Source: Spirochaetae bacterium HGW-Spirochaetae-4
GTDB lineage: Bacteria; Spirochaetota; Spirochaetia; Sphaerochaetales; Sphaerochaetaceae
Reading direction: 5' to 3'
NCBI GenBank assembly: GCA_002839335.1
Contig: PGXU01000001.1
Coordinates: 101,687-165,686, forward strand
Length of the DNA stretch: 64,000 nt
Positions within the stretch are counted from its first letter, which is position 1. Every line of letters begins with the position of its first letter. The translations under genes and the position numbers were made by a program. Below, one piece after another: positions 30,477-39,655 of the stretch. The notes under the pieces are model-generated. The model saw only the letters and a program-made list of their open reading frames with translations. It made no database searches and was not told where the DNA came from.

Positions 30477-32963
30477 TCAGATGAACAGGTTGACTCCACT
30501 TTCCGAGGCAGCTTCCATGTAGGTCGCCACGCCACCGATCTCGACTCCATCAAGCAATTCGACCGCTGGGATACCCATGATATCCATGGACATCTGGCAG
30601 GCTACCATGCGAACCCCCGCCATGCGGGCTTGGGTATACATGGAACGCAGTTGGTCGACATGCTTCTGACGCATCCGCCGCTTCATCAACTTGGGACCCA
30701 TTCCGGCGAAGTTGATCTGCGAGAGGGACAGGTCGTCCATTCCCTTCGGCAACATCATGCCGAACATCCTGCCCATGAAATCCTTCTTCACCTTGCCTGT
30801 TTTGCGGGTCCGCAATACGGTGAGACCCCAGAAGGTGAAGAACATGGTCACTTTGCGTCCGGTCGCGGCCGCACCGTTGGCGAGGACGAACGCCGCAAGT
30901 ACACGGTCCATATCATTCGAGAATACGATGATCGATGCACCATCCTGGACGGGGGCTGTGGTTGTGTTCGAGGCATGGCCGACAGCACTACCCTGGCCCT
31001 TCTCCAATACGGCTTCTATCGTACCATCCTTGGTTTCCAACGAAACCAGGCGGTTGCCCGTCAGCCGGGCCCAGGATTGGACGTCCTTGGTGAACCCCGG
31101 ATCGGTTGCCAGCACGCGCAGGAAATCTCCCCGGGTCAGGGCATCCATGGATTTCTTCATGGTCAAGATGGGTCCCGGACACTGCAAGCCACAGGCATCG
31201 ACCAGTGTGATCGACTCGGATTGCGGGGAACGGGGACTGCCATCCTCCTCGCCGACACTGGTGGTGAACAATGCCACCTGGGCCTCTTGCGGGTGCAGCA
31301 AGGCATCCCGTTCATTGTCGACAGCATGCCAGGTGCGATACCCGCCGGTGAGGTTGTATATGTCGGCAAATCCGTGTTGGCGAAGCATCCGCTCGGCCAG
31401 ATACCCACGCAGGCCAATGGCACAGTAGACGACGATCGGCCGGTCCTTTGGAATCTCGGACAGGCGGCTGCGGATTTCCGTATGGGGAATATTCACAGCG
31501 CCCGGTATGGCTCCGAGGTCGAATTCCTCGGCGGTACGGACATCGAGGAAAACCGCCTGGTTCGCGCGAAGCTCTTCGATCGCTTCCCACGTAGTCAACC
31601 GGCTTATGCCATCCATGGCGTTTTGGGCAACGAATCCCACCATGTTCAACGGATCCTTTGCACTGGAATAGGGTGGTGCGTAGGCTTGTTCGAATTCGGT
31701 AAGGTCCGCAATGGTTCCGCCCTTCTTGATATAGGCGGCAAGGACATCGATACGTTTGTCGACTCCGTCATAGCCGACCGATTGTCCACCATACAATGTT
31801 CCGGATTGTGGATCGTAGAGGATTTTCACCGCCAGTTGGAGGGAGTTGGGGTAATAGCCGGCGTGACTGCCCGCATGCGTGGTCACTTCGGCATAGGGTA
31901 TCTCAGCCATCTTCAACTGTTTGCCGGTCATTCCTGTGGAGGCTGCGGTGAGTTCGAATATCTTTGCGATGCTTGTCGCTATGGTGCCGGTGTAGGGTTT
32001 GCAGCTACCGTGCACAATCGCCTCTGCGCAGAGTCTGGCCTGCTTGTTGGCAGGACCGGCAAGAGGCACGGTGACTGGTTTTGCGGTGAATGGGCTGGGG
32101 AATTCGATCGCATCGCCGACTGCCTTGATATGGGGGTCGCTGGTGGTGAACTGGTCGTCGACGGAGATTGCGCCGCTGGTTCCCAGCCTCAGGCCGGCAT
32201 CGTGGGCGATCTTGGTGTCGGGACGGACACCGATCGAGAGGATGACCATATCGGTGGCGATCACCGTACCCGAGGCCAAGGTGACCAGTATCTCGCCCTT
32301 CTGGCGTTCGAAACTCTTCACTCCGTCCTTGAGGTACAAGTGGATGCCCTTGTCCCGCAAATGTTGCTGGACTATGGCGGCCATGTCGTAATCGATCACA
32401 TTCATGACCTGCTCGAGCGCTTCCACAAGGGTAACCTTTATCTGGCGCTCCTTGAGGTTCTCGGCCATTTCGAGGCCGATGAAGCCGCCTCCGACAACCA
32501 CGGCGCGGGTTGTCTGCGAGTTCTCGAGCTTCTGGACGATTGCATCGACATCGCTCACCGAACGCAGGGAGTAGATGGCGGGATCGTCGATACCGGGAAT
32601 CCTGGGACGGATCGGTGCGGCTCCGGGGCTGAGCACCAACGTATCATAGTACTGGTCGAACTCACTTCCTGTCTGGAGATCCTTGACCCGGACGAACTGC
32701 TCCTCCTTGTGGATCGAGACGACTTCATGGCGAGTCTTGACTTCGACTCCGAACACTTCGTTGAAACGTTCGGCGGTCACGACAAACAGGCGTGAACGTT
32801 CGGTGATGGTTCCTCCCGCATAATACGGCAATCCACAATTCGCATAACTGATATGTTCGCCACGCTCGAACATGATGATGTGTGCCTGCTCGTCGAGTCG
32901 GCGCAACCGTGCTGCGGTTCCTGCACCGCCGGCGACACCGCCGACGATAACGTACGTCTTCAT
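30477..32963 (-). CDS. CoA-disulfide reductase-like FAD oxidoreductase fused to rhodanese, TusA and DsrE-like domains
   Basis: N-term VIVGGVAGGAGTAARLRRLDEQAHIIMFERGEHISYANCGLPYY; rhodanese VYCAIGLRGYLAERML; TusA DACGLQCPGPILTMKKSMDAL; C-terminal DsrE-like IIVFSNDMDRVLAAFVLANGAAATGRKVTMFFTFWGLTVLR. Confidence 0.92.
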   Translation of the reverse strand: MKTYVIVGGVAGGAGTAARLRRLDEQAHIIMFERGEHISYANCGLPYYAGGTITERSRLFVVTAERFNEVFGVEVKTRHEVVSIHKEEQFVRVKDLQTGSEFDQYYDTLVLSPGAAPIRPRIPGIDDPAIYSLRSVSDVDAIVQKLENSQTTRAVVVGGGFIGLEMAENLKERQIKVTLVEALEQVMNVIDYDMAAIVQQHLRDKGIHLYLKDGVKSFERQKGEILVTLASGTVIATDMVILSIGVRPDTKIAHDAGLRLGTSGAISVDDQFTTSDPHIKAVGDAIEFPSPFTAKPVTVPLAGPANKQARLCAEAIVHGSCKPYTGTIATSIAKIFELTAASTGMTGKQLKMAEIPYAEVTTHAGSHAGYYPNSLQLAVKILYDPQSGTLYGGQSVGYDGVDKRIDVLAAYIKKGGTIADLTEFEQAYAPPYSSAKDPLNMVGFVAQNAMDGISRLTTWEAIEELRANQAVFLDVRTAEEFDLGAIPGAVNIPHTEIRSRLSEIPKDRPIVVYCAIGLRGYLAERMLRQHGFADIYNLTGGYRTWHAVDNERDALLHPQEAQVALFTTSVGEEDGSPRSPQSESITLVDACGLQCPGPILTMKKSMDALTRGDFLRVLATDPGFTKDVQSWARLTGNRLVSLETKDGTIEAVLEKGQGSAVGHASNTTTAPVQDGASIIVFSNDMDRVLAAFVLANGAAATGRKVTMFFTFWGLTVLRTRKTGKVKKDFMGRMFGMMLPKGMDDLSLSQINFAGMGPKLMKRRMRQKHVDQLRSMYTQARMAGVRMVACQMSMDIMGIPAVELLDGVEIGGVATYMEAASESGVNLFI

Positions 32964-33361
32964 ATGGTTTCTCCTGGCTGCACGCTGTTCGCATGCAGTA
33001 TTTCGATTGCTTCCTCAAGATGGTGGGGAATGGCGATGTCCGTACAGCGCAGTGTCGCCACCAACTGCGCTCCCGCTTCGGTGAGATGGATTGATACCGC
33101 ACGACGATCGTCGGGGGACATCGTCCGAGTCAAGAGTCCCCGCCTCTCCAGGGAGTCGAGGATTCGGCTCAAACGAGATGGGGAAAGTTCCAATTCCTCC
33201 GAGAGGCTACCCGGATCCCCTTTGCCTTTACCGGTTTGGCACAGGCAGAGTGCTTCGTTGAGCGAGAGGGCGGTGGTATCCTTCAGGGTTTGTTCAAAAT
33301 GGCGGAGGTCCAGGACCAGCCGGCGTAGATCGCATAAATCGTACAAGACGGACTCCTTCAT
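32960..33361 (-). CDS. MarR family transcriptional regulator
   Basis: SLSEELELSPSRLSRILDSLERRGLLTRTMSPDDRRAVSIHLTEAG; ATGA overlap with the oxidoreductase; start corrected to 33361. Confidence 0.88.
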   Translation of the reverse strand: MKESVLYDLCDLRRLVLDLRHFEQTLKDTTALSLNEALCLCQTGKGKGDPGSLSEELELSPSRLSRILDSLERRGLLTRTMSPDDRRAVSIHLTEAGAQLVATLRCTDIAIPHHLEEAIEILHANSVQPGETI

Positions 33362-33400
33362 ATTCTTTTCTTTTGCGCTTAGCAATATTTTCCAATGGCA

Positions 33401-33429
33401 ATAATAGGGAAGTTCGGGTAGTGCGTCAA
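33401..33429 (-). promoter_or_regulatory. Promoter for marR-oxidoreductase operon (TTGACG-N17-TATTAT)
   Basis: Minus strand: TTGACG (33429-33424), 17-bp spacer, TATTAT (33406-33401). Confidence 0.65.
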
Positions 33430-33457
33430 TATATCGATGAATTTTTCTCGATTCGAG

Positions 33458-33513
33458 GTACCTGGTACGCATTTACGTTTTTGTATACAAAATTCGAATT
33501 CGGTACCTGGTAC
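33458..33513. promoter_or_regulatory. Symmetric operator cluster: GTACCTGGTAC x2 flanking TTTTGTATACAAAA
   Basis: GTACCTGGTAC at 33458-33468 and 33503-33513; perfect 14-bp palindrome at 33479-33492 centred exactly midway. Confidence 0.65.
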
Positions 33514-33521
33514 GGTATGTT

Positions 33522-33550
33522 TTGCCAATTGGGGGAAAAAGCAGTATATT
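33522..33550 (+). promoter_or_regulatory. Promoter for ferritin (TTGCCA-N17-TATATT)
   Basis: TTGCCA 33522-33527, 17-bp spacer, TATATT 33545-33550. Confidence 0.65.
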
Positions 33551-33599
33551 TGGATAAAATACAAAAAAGGCACCTTCCTGTGCCGATGGAGAATGTGAA

Positions 33600-34112
33600 A
33601 TGTTGCAGAAAAGCGTAGTGGAACTATTGAACTCACAGATCAACAAGGAGTTGTTTTCGGCGTACCTATACTTGGATATGGCCGATTTTTATGCGAGCGC
33701 CGGTCTTGAGGGCTTCGAGAACTGGTTCAAGATCCAAGCCCAAGAGGAACGTGACCATGCCCTGTTGTTCCGCCAGTATATATTGAACAATGGCCACAAG
33801 GTCACCCTGGGTGCGATTGCAGATCCTTCACGCGACTACAAGGACTACAAGGCTCCGCTTGAGGGTGCGCTCGAACATGAGCGTTTCGTGACCGAATCGA
33901 TCAACACGATCTATACCGAAGCCTTGAAGGTCAAGGATTACCGGACCGTGCAATTCCTCGAATGGTTTGTGAAGGAGCAGGGCGAGGAAGAGAAGAACGC
34001 GGAGGACAATATCCGCAAATACGAATTGTTCGGCGATGGCAAGGGGCTATTCATGCTCGACCAGAGCTTCATGGCCCGCGTATACGCGGCACCTTCGCTT
34101 ATCCTCGAATAA
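33600..34112 (+). CDS. Ferritin
   Basis: LLNSQINKELFSAYLYLDMADFYASAGLEGFENWFKIQAQEERDHALLFRQYI, typical FtnA-like. Confidence 0.95.
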   Translation: MLQKSVVELLNSQINKELFSAYLYLDMADFYASAGLEGFENWFKIQAQEERDHALLFRQYILNNGHKVTLGAIADPSRDYKDYKAPLEGALEHERFVTESINTIYTEALKVKDYRTVQFLEWFVKEQGEEEKNAEDNIRKYELFGDGKGLFMLDQSFMARVYAAPSLILE

Positions 34113-34135
34113 TCGAATTCTCGTGAGCATACTAG

Positions 34136-34169
34136 AACGCCGGCAAGTGTTTCCACTGGCCGGCGTTTT
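34136..34169. terminator. Terminator between ferritin and desulfoferrodoxin
   Basis: aacgccggc...gccggcgtt then tt; inner agtg-tttc-cact pairing; lies between convergent genes. Confidence 0.7.
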
Positions 34170-34189
34170 CACTGTCTGGTGAAAGGATC

Positions 34190-34564
34190 CTAGAGATCCA
34201 CTTTCCAGAGGCCGTGGAGATTGCAGTACTCGTAGAACGCGATCACCTTGCCAAGGCAGGAGAAGGTAACCTCGGGCTTGTCCCCGGGTTTCAGGGCCTT
34301 CCGATAGATTCCGCTGTCGGTGACTGCGGCGATCCATTGGATGTAGTGCTCCTCTGTCATCGGATGGGCCACTGAACCGACCTTCACCACCATGTTGTCG
34401 CCTTTCTTCTCGACAACCGGCACGTGTTTTTCCGTTGCGGCATCGGTTGTATTGGCTTTCAACTCAACCATGGGTTTGCCACAGCAGACCAGTTCTCCGC
34501 CACCGTTGTGGACCAACTCCACAATGTTTCCGCATTCTTTGCATCGATAGAATTTTACACTCAT
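34190..34564 (-). CDS. Desulfoferrodoxin (superoxide reductase)
   Basis: FYRCKECGNIVELVHNGGGELVCCGKPM; HVPVVEKKGDNMVVKVGSVAHPMTEEHYIQWI; CNLHGLW. Confidence 0.95.
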   Translation of the reverse strand: MSVKFYRCKECGNIVELVHNGGGELVCCGKPMVELKANTTDAATEKHVPVVEKKGDNMVVKVGSVAHPMTEEHYIQWIAAVTDSGIYRKALKPGDKPEVTFSCLGKVIAFYEYCNLHGLWKVDL

Positions 34565-34704
34565 GAAACAATACCTCCTGATATTCTTTGGATTCGTTTC
34601 AAGTATAGTCTATCCAATCTTTGCCCAAATTGAAAGGGCAAATACAATTTCCCGAGGTGTGATGAAGGGAAAGGCATGCTATACTGGCCGAAACGGAGGC
34701 TTGC

Positions 34705-35541
34705 ATGAGTATAAGAACTGTACGCAAGATCGTCGGTGGCGCGGTCCAGTATGACGGCGCTGGAGTCAAGCTGGTACGGGTGGTCGGCCATTCGGACGTT
34801 GATGATTTCGACCCGTTCCTCTTGTTGGATGCATTCGATTCGACCGATCCCGCCGACTACGTGAAGGGGTTCCCTTGGCATCCCCATCGGGGAATCGAAA
34901 CGGTGACGTACCTGATCCATGGTGATATCGAGCATGGCGACTCCTTGGGAAACCAAGGGAGCATACTCGACGGGTGCTGCCAATGGATGACAGCCGGCCG
35001 TGGAATCATACACCAGGAGATGCCACAGGCGGTGGACCGTATCCTCGGGGCCCAGCTTTGGATCAACTTGCCTGCAAAGGACAAGATGACAGAACCGGCA
35101 TACCGCGACATCACCAACGATATGATACCCGAGATTTCCGACAGCACAGCTGTGGTACGTGTCATCAGCGGCCGCTATCGTGAAAAGGTTGGACCGGTGC
35201 AAGGCGACTATGTGAAGACCCTCTACCTCGATGTCCAGGTACAACCGAATTCCGAATGGCGTTTGCCGGTCGATCCTGAGGCGACGGTGTTCTGCTACCT
35301 GGTTGCAGGTACGGGGCGGTTCGACGAGACTTCGGAAAGCATTCCCTCCCACCGTGCCGCATTGTTGGCCGATGGCGATGAAGTGGTGGTGAATACCGCC
35401 AAGGACGGAGTGCGGTTCCTGTTGATCGCAGGTCGACCATTGAAGGAGCCGATTGCGTGGGGTGGTCCGATTGTCATGAATACCCGTACCGAATTGCACC
35501 AGGCCTTCAAGGAACTGGATGAAGGGACATTCATCAAATGA
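34705..35541 (+). CDS. Pirin family protein
   Basis: DPFLLLDAF, GFPWHPHRGIETVTYLIHGDIEHGDSLGNQGSI, WMTAGRGIIHQEMP. Confidence 0.93.
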   Translation: MSIRTVRKIVGGAVQYDGAGVKLVRVVGHSDVDDFDPFLLLDAFDSTDPADYVKGFPWHPHRGIETVTYLIHGDIEHGDSLGNQGSILDGCCQWMTAGRGIIHQEMPQAVDRILGAQLWINLPAKDKMTEPAYRDITNDMIPEISDSTAVVRVISGRYREKVGPVQGDYVKTLYLDVQVQPNSEWRLPVDPEATVFCYLVAGTGRFDETSESIPSHRAALLADGDEVVVNTAKDGVRFLLIAGRPLKEPIAWGGPIVMNTRTELHQAFKELDEGTFIK

Positions 35542-36299
35542 TGCCCGTATTGTTCGTAGGCCACGGTTCTCCAATGAATGCCATCGGCGAGAACCATATA
35601 ACCCAAGGGTGGCGTTCGATGGTCGTATCGTGCGATACGCCCACTGCGATCCTCTGCATTTCCGCACATTGGTACACCAAGGGGACGCGGGTGTTATCCT
35701 CGGAGCTTCCGAGGACTATCCATGATTTCTATGGATTTCCACGAGAATTGTATGCCCTTTCCTATCCTGCTCCCGGGGATGTCGGACTGGCAAGACGTAT
35801 CGGGAAGCTGTTGGGAAAATCGGTGACAGCCGACGATTCATGGGGATTGGACCATGGCACCTGGAGTGTGCTCCGGCACCTGTATCCCGAAGCCGATATC
35901 CCGGTGGTCCAACTCTCCATCGACGCCCATGCCTCCGCCCAGGCCCTGTACGACCAGGGGATGAAGCTGGGTGCTTTGCGTGACGAGGGAGTACTGGTTG
36001 TCGGTTCGGGAAATATCGTGCACAACCTCGCGTTGGTGGATATGGACATGGCGGGTGGTTTTCCCTGGGCGATCGAGTTCGATGCCTATATCCGCGACAA
36101 CATCGTCGGGCATCGGCATGAGGGGGTCTTAGACTACCGGCAGGCTGGAGCGTGTGCCGAGGATGCCTTCTGGACACGTGAACACTTCGACCCGCTGTTG
36201 GTGGCCTTGGGTGCCGCCGGTTGTGATGGTGCGGTTGCCATCTACAACGAGGTTTTCTTCGCAGGTTCGGTGTCCATGACCTCCTATAGGTTCGGATAG
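35538..36299 (+). CDS. 4,5-DOPA dioxygenase extradiol family (YgiD-like)
   Basis: PVLFVGHGSPMNAI, LCISAHWYT, IHDFYGFPRELYALSYPAPG, DHGTWSVLRHLYPEADIPVVQLSID. Confidence 0.92.
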   Translation: MMPVLFVGHGSPMNAIGENHITQGWRSMVVSCDTPTAILCISAHWYTKGTRVLSSELPRTIHDFYGFPRELYALSYPAPGDVGLARRIGKLLGKSVTADDSWGLDHGTWSVLRHLYPEADIPVVQLSIDAHASAQALYDQGMKLGALRDEGVLVVGSGNIVHNLALVDMDMAGGFPWAIEFDAYIRDNIVGHRHEGVLDYRQAGACAEDAFWTREHFDPLLVALGAAGCDGAVAIYNEVFFAGSVSMTSYRFG

Positions 36300-36445
36300 T
36301 CAATTATACTAGCTTTAATAATAAAGCATAGTATTTTTTCACCGGCTATTCTCCTGAAGCGAAAACAGCCCCTCTGGTCAATTCATGCCATTGTTTTTCC
36401 CTATGGTCTTGCCTAAGCTTTACACAACCTGGAGGGAAAGTTGCC

Positions 36446-37147
36446 ATGAATAGGGAAATACGGAAGATACGGGTATTCGGAGATTCTATCTTGAAAGGTG
36501 TGGTGTATCGGGAGGACGACGACCGGTATGTCCCCATCGGGCACAATGGGTTCGACCGGTTGGGACGGTATCTCGGTATCGAGTTCCAGAACAATGCCAT
36601 GTTCGGTTGTACGGTTACCAAGGGAATGCAGATGCTCCAGAAAGCAATTGCCAAAGGCATTGGATGCGACAGTGTCCTGCTGGAGTACGGCGGCAACGAT
36701 TGTGATTTCCTGTGGGATGAAGTCGCGGCCCAACCTGATATCGACCATTTACCCAAGACTCCATTGGAGAACTTCGAGAGCACCTTGAAGGATATGATCG
36801 CGCAACTCAAGTCGATCCATGTGGTTCCCGTGCTCATGACACTTCCCCCGATCGATTCGGTCCGCTACCTCTACCATATCTGCCGGAAGGGGTTGGATCG
36901 TGCCAATATCATCAAATGGTTGGGCGATATCCACAACATCGAGCGACGTCAGGAACTCTACTCCCTGAGGGTCGCAACCGTCGCTTTGGAAACACACACC
37001 CAATTGATCGATATCCGCAGCGGATTCCTTGCCAGAAAGGATTGCTCGTCGCTCATATGTGCGGATGGCATCCATCCGAACGCGAAGGGGCATGCATTGA
37101 TCATGGAACTGTTGGCAGACCACCATGTCGTGAAGATTCCGGCGTAG
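36446..37147 (+). CDS. SGNH/GDSL-type hydrolase
   Basis: IRVFGDSILKGVV, LLEYGGNDCDFLWDE, ADGIHPNAKGHALIMELL. Confidence 0.88.
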   Translation: MNREIRKIRVFGDSILKGVVYREDDDRYVPIGHNGFDRLGRYLGIEFQNNAMFGCTVTKGMQMLQKAIAKGIGCDSVLLEYGGNDCDFLWDEVAAQPDIDHLPKTPLENFESTLKDMIAQLKSIHVVPVLMTLPPIDSVRYLYHICRKGLDRANIIKWLGDIHNIERRQELYSLRVATVALETHTQLIDIRSGFLARKDCSSLICADGIHPNAKGHALIMELLADHHVVKIPA

Positions 37148-37151
37148 TGCA

Positions 37152-38366
37152 TCACCCGCCGACGAACTGGTTCCGCCCGTTTTGTTTTGCGGTATAGAGA
37201 TTCAGGTCCACTTCACGGAGTATATCCCTGATCGATTCCTTCCCGTTGCCAAAGGCATAACCACTTGAAATACGCACATTGAGGTCCGCGACTCCCAATC
37301 TGGCAGCCCAGTCATACGTTGCCACGGCGGTATGGATCCGTTGGATAAGCTTGGCTGCCTCGTCGGACGATACATTCCGTACGATGAAGAAGAATTCATC
37401 GCCACCCCACCTGCCTACCTGATCATGTTCACGAATCAAGCTGGAAAAGATATTCGCCAGGTGGATAAGTACCGAATCTCCCGTCTCATGACCGTAGGTA
37501 TCGTTGATGCTCTTGAAATCATCCACATCCACCATGTTCACCATACAGCGGTTCGGCTCTTCCCCCTGGTCCATTAGTAGTTCCAAATAGGTTTCCAGCG
37601 TACTCCTGTTGAGAATCCCGGTGAGTCCGTCATGCTCGGCGAGAACCTTGAGCTCCCCCATGATCCTATCCTTGTCCCGACCATCCTTGGCCAGATCGCT
37701 GAGCAAGCTGTTGTTTGTCAGCATAAGGATACTAAAGTTGACACCGACGAGGAGTCCGAGTGTAAGGAATTGGCTTATCCGCAACAACGGTGAATCGAAC
37801 GTTTGGAGCAAATCCCCTTTGACCAGGGACGTGATGTCAGAGGCAATCCTGAGACAGTAGAAGAGTGTCAGGATGCTATAGATTGCCAGGAGCAAACGGA
37901 AGGGTCGGACAAACCAGGGATTCAGATCCCGATTCTTCCACAACAGCGACAGGTATCTGGTGGAGATGAACAGGACGGCAAGTCCATAGATAAGGGAGCG
38001 AATATAGCCATTGTTGGCGAAATTCACGCTCCAGACGATAACAATGCCCATGACCGCGAGAAAGGCATAGTAGAATCTCCTGTGTATGCGGGTGTGTGTG
38101 AATGCTGCCAGTCCAAAATAGAAGAAGATGGCGCCTATGCTGGATAAAAGGTATCCGATAGTAGTGGCAAGCTGACCATTCCGGACGATGCCCGATATCG
38201 CGATACCCTTTCCCACGACTTGCAACACAAGGTTGATGGTCCAGTACCCCAAACCAGCGACATGGTCACGGTTTCCTAGCCAGAGGGTGAAAAAGAATAT
38301 TGCGAACATTCCGTAGAAAAACAGACTGAAGAAGGAAATAGTCGATTGATCGTAGGGAAACATCAT
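37152..38366 (-). CDS. Membrane GGDEF diguanylate cyclase
   Basis: Multiple N-terminal TMs; DGLTGILNRSTLETYLE, DVDDFKSINDTYGHETGDSVL, GRWGGDEFFFIV. Confidence 0.93.
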   Translation of the reverse strand: MMFPYDQSTISFFSLFFYGMFAIFFFTLWLGNRDHVAGLGYWTINLVLQVVGKGIAISGIVRNGQLATTIGYLLSSIGAIFFYFGLAAFTHTRIHRRFYYAFLAVMGIVIVWSVNFANNGYIRSLIYGLAVLFISTRYLSLLWKNRDLNPWFVRPFRLLLAIYSILTLFYCLRIASDITSLVKGDLLQTFDSPLLRISQFLTLGLLVGVNFSILMLTNNSLLSDLAKDGRDKDRIMGELKVLAEHDGLTGILNRSTLETYLELLMDQGEEPNRCMVNMVDVDDFKSINDTYGHETGDSVLIHLANIFSSLIREHDQVGRWGGDEFFFIVRNVSSDEAAKLIQRIHTAVATYDWAARLGVADLNVRISSGYAFGNGKESIRDILREVDLNLYTAKQNGRNQFVGG

Positions 38367-38545
38367 AGGAGGATTACCTCTCGGAATGCATTGCTACCCG
38401 TCAATATAGGTGATTCCCCCAACCAAGTAAAGCCTGCCGGAACGGTAGGCATGTTCGTTGGACATAAGAAAGACCGTACGTTCCCTCTCCCCCGATAGGA
38501 AACACACGGTCTACAGAACAATGACCCGGAACCAAGAACATCCAG

Positions 38546-38582
38546 ATACTTGGACTATACCGTGGATTGTGACATAGGTCAA
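38546..38582 (-). promoter_or_regulatory. Promoter of GGDEF gene leader (TTGACC-N17-TATAGT)
   Basis: Minus strand TTGACC (38582-38577), 17-bp spacer, TATAGT (38559-38554). Confidence 0.6.
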
Positions 38583-38691
38583 TCGCAATGTATTCAATTG
38601 GTAATATATTACAGGGAAGGACATGTGAAATTCCGCTATGGACCACACATCGAACACCACTTGACGAAGTGGTATGAGCGGGAGTAGGCTA

Positions 38692-38717
38692 TTAATGTTA
38701 GCAATAGCTAACATTAA
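38692..38717. promoter_or_regulatory. 26-bp palindromic operator upstream of flavodoxin
   Basis: TTAATGTTAGC-AATA-GCTAACATTAA, perfect 11-bp arms. Confidence 0.65.
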
Positions 38718-38728
38718 GGAGTTGTCCT

Positions 38729-39151
38729 ATGCGTATCGCAATCATATATTGGAGCGGGACCGGAAACACCGAGTCCATGGCAACGTTGATAGCAGAGGGG
38801 GCACGGGAGGACGGTGCCGAAGTGGAGGTGCTGCCGGTATCCCAATGCGACGCCGATATTCTCACCAAATACGACCGGTTTGCCTTCGGATGTCCATCGA
38901 TGGGGGACGAGGAGCTTGAGGATATGGAGTTCGAACCTTTCTTCGCGGGCATCGAATCGGGCTTGGCAGGAAAACACGTGGCCTTGTTCGGTTCCTACGG
39001 TTGGGGAGACGGACAATGGATGCGCGACTGGGAACAACGCGTCATTGCCAACGGTGCGAAACTTTTCGAGGAGGGGCTGGCGATCCAGGAAGATCCTAGT
39101 GACGAAGCCGACGACTGCAGGGCCTTCGGATCGCGTTTCTCGGCTGTATGA
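38729..39151 (+). CDS. Flavodoxin
   Basis: IAIIYWSGTGNTESMATLIAEGA, FGCPSMGDEELEDMEFEPFF, ALFGSYGWGDGQWMRDWEQR. Confidence 0.95.
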   Translation: MRIAIIYWSGTGNTESMATLIAEGAREDGAEVEVLPVSQCDADILTKYDRFAFGCPSMGDEELEDMEFEPFFAGIESGLAGKHVALFGSYGWGDGQWMRDWEQRVIANGAKLFEEGLAIQEDPSDEADDCRAFGSRFSAV

Positions 39152-39154
39152 CCG

Positions 39155-39640
39155 TCAACCCTTTGTTGCGAGGACCGATCGTTCCAGATCGAGCAGCCGC
39201 TTCTTGAGGGCGAGCCCACCACCATAGCCCACGAGGGAACCGTCCGCTCCGATGACACGGTGGCAGGGAATGATGAATGAGATGGGATTGTGGTGGTTTG
39301 CCATGCCCACGGCCCGTACTGCCTTGGGATTTCCTATGGCGATCGCGATATCCTTGTAGCTGCACGTTTGTCCATAGGGAATCTGCGTGAGTGCCTTCCA
39401 CACCGATTGCTGGAAGGCCGTTCCGTGCGGTGCCAACGGGAGGGTGAAGGTTTGCCGCTGACCACGCAGGTATTGCCGCATCTGGTCAGCCGCTTGGGCT
39501 ATGAGGGGAGTCTCCTCCTCCCGTGCCTGGAAGGTGACAGGTGCGTCCGGTCCCGTGAAGACATCGGTAATGGCCCCGTTCTCCTCGGCAATCACCAGAT
39601 CCCCGATATCCGTTGTATAGACTGCATAACGTTTTTCCAT
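39155..39640 (-). CDS. ogt: Methylated-DNA--protein-cysteine methyltransferase
   Basis: GTAFQQSVWKALTQIPYGQTCSYKDIA, ANHHNPISFIIPCHRVIGADGSLVGYGGGLALKKRLL. Confidence 0.95.
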   Translation of the reverse strand: MEKRYAVYTTDIGDLVIAEENGAITDVFTGPDAPVTFQAREEETPLIAQAADQMRQYLRGQRQTFTLPLAPHGTAFQQSVWKALTQIPYGQTCSYKDIAIAIGNPKAVRAVGMANHHNPISFIIPCHRVIGADGSLVGYGGGLALKKRLLDLERSVLATKG

Positions 39641-39655
39641 GATAGAAACGTATCA

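Noticed and set aside
30444-32795. 783-aa plus-strand ORF
   Set aside because: Antisense shadow of the clear CoA-disulfide reductase/rhodanese/TusA/DsrE gene; low-complexity His/Gly/Asp-rich translation without recognisable domains.
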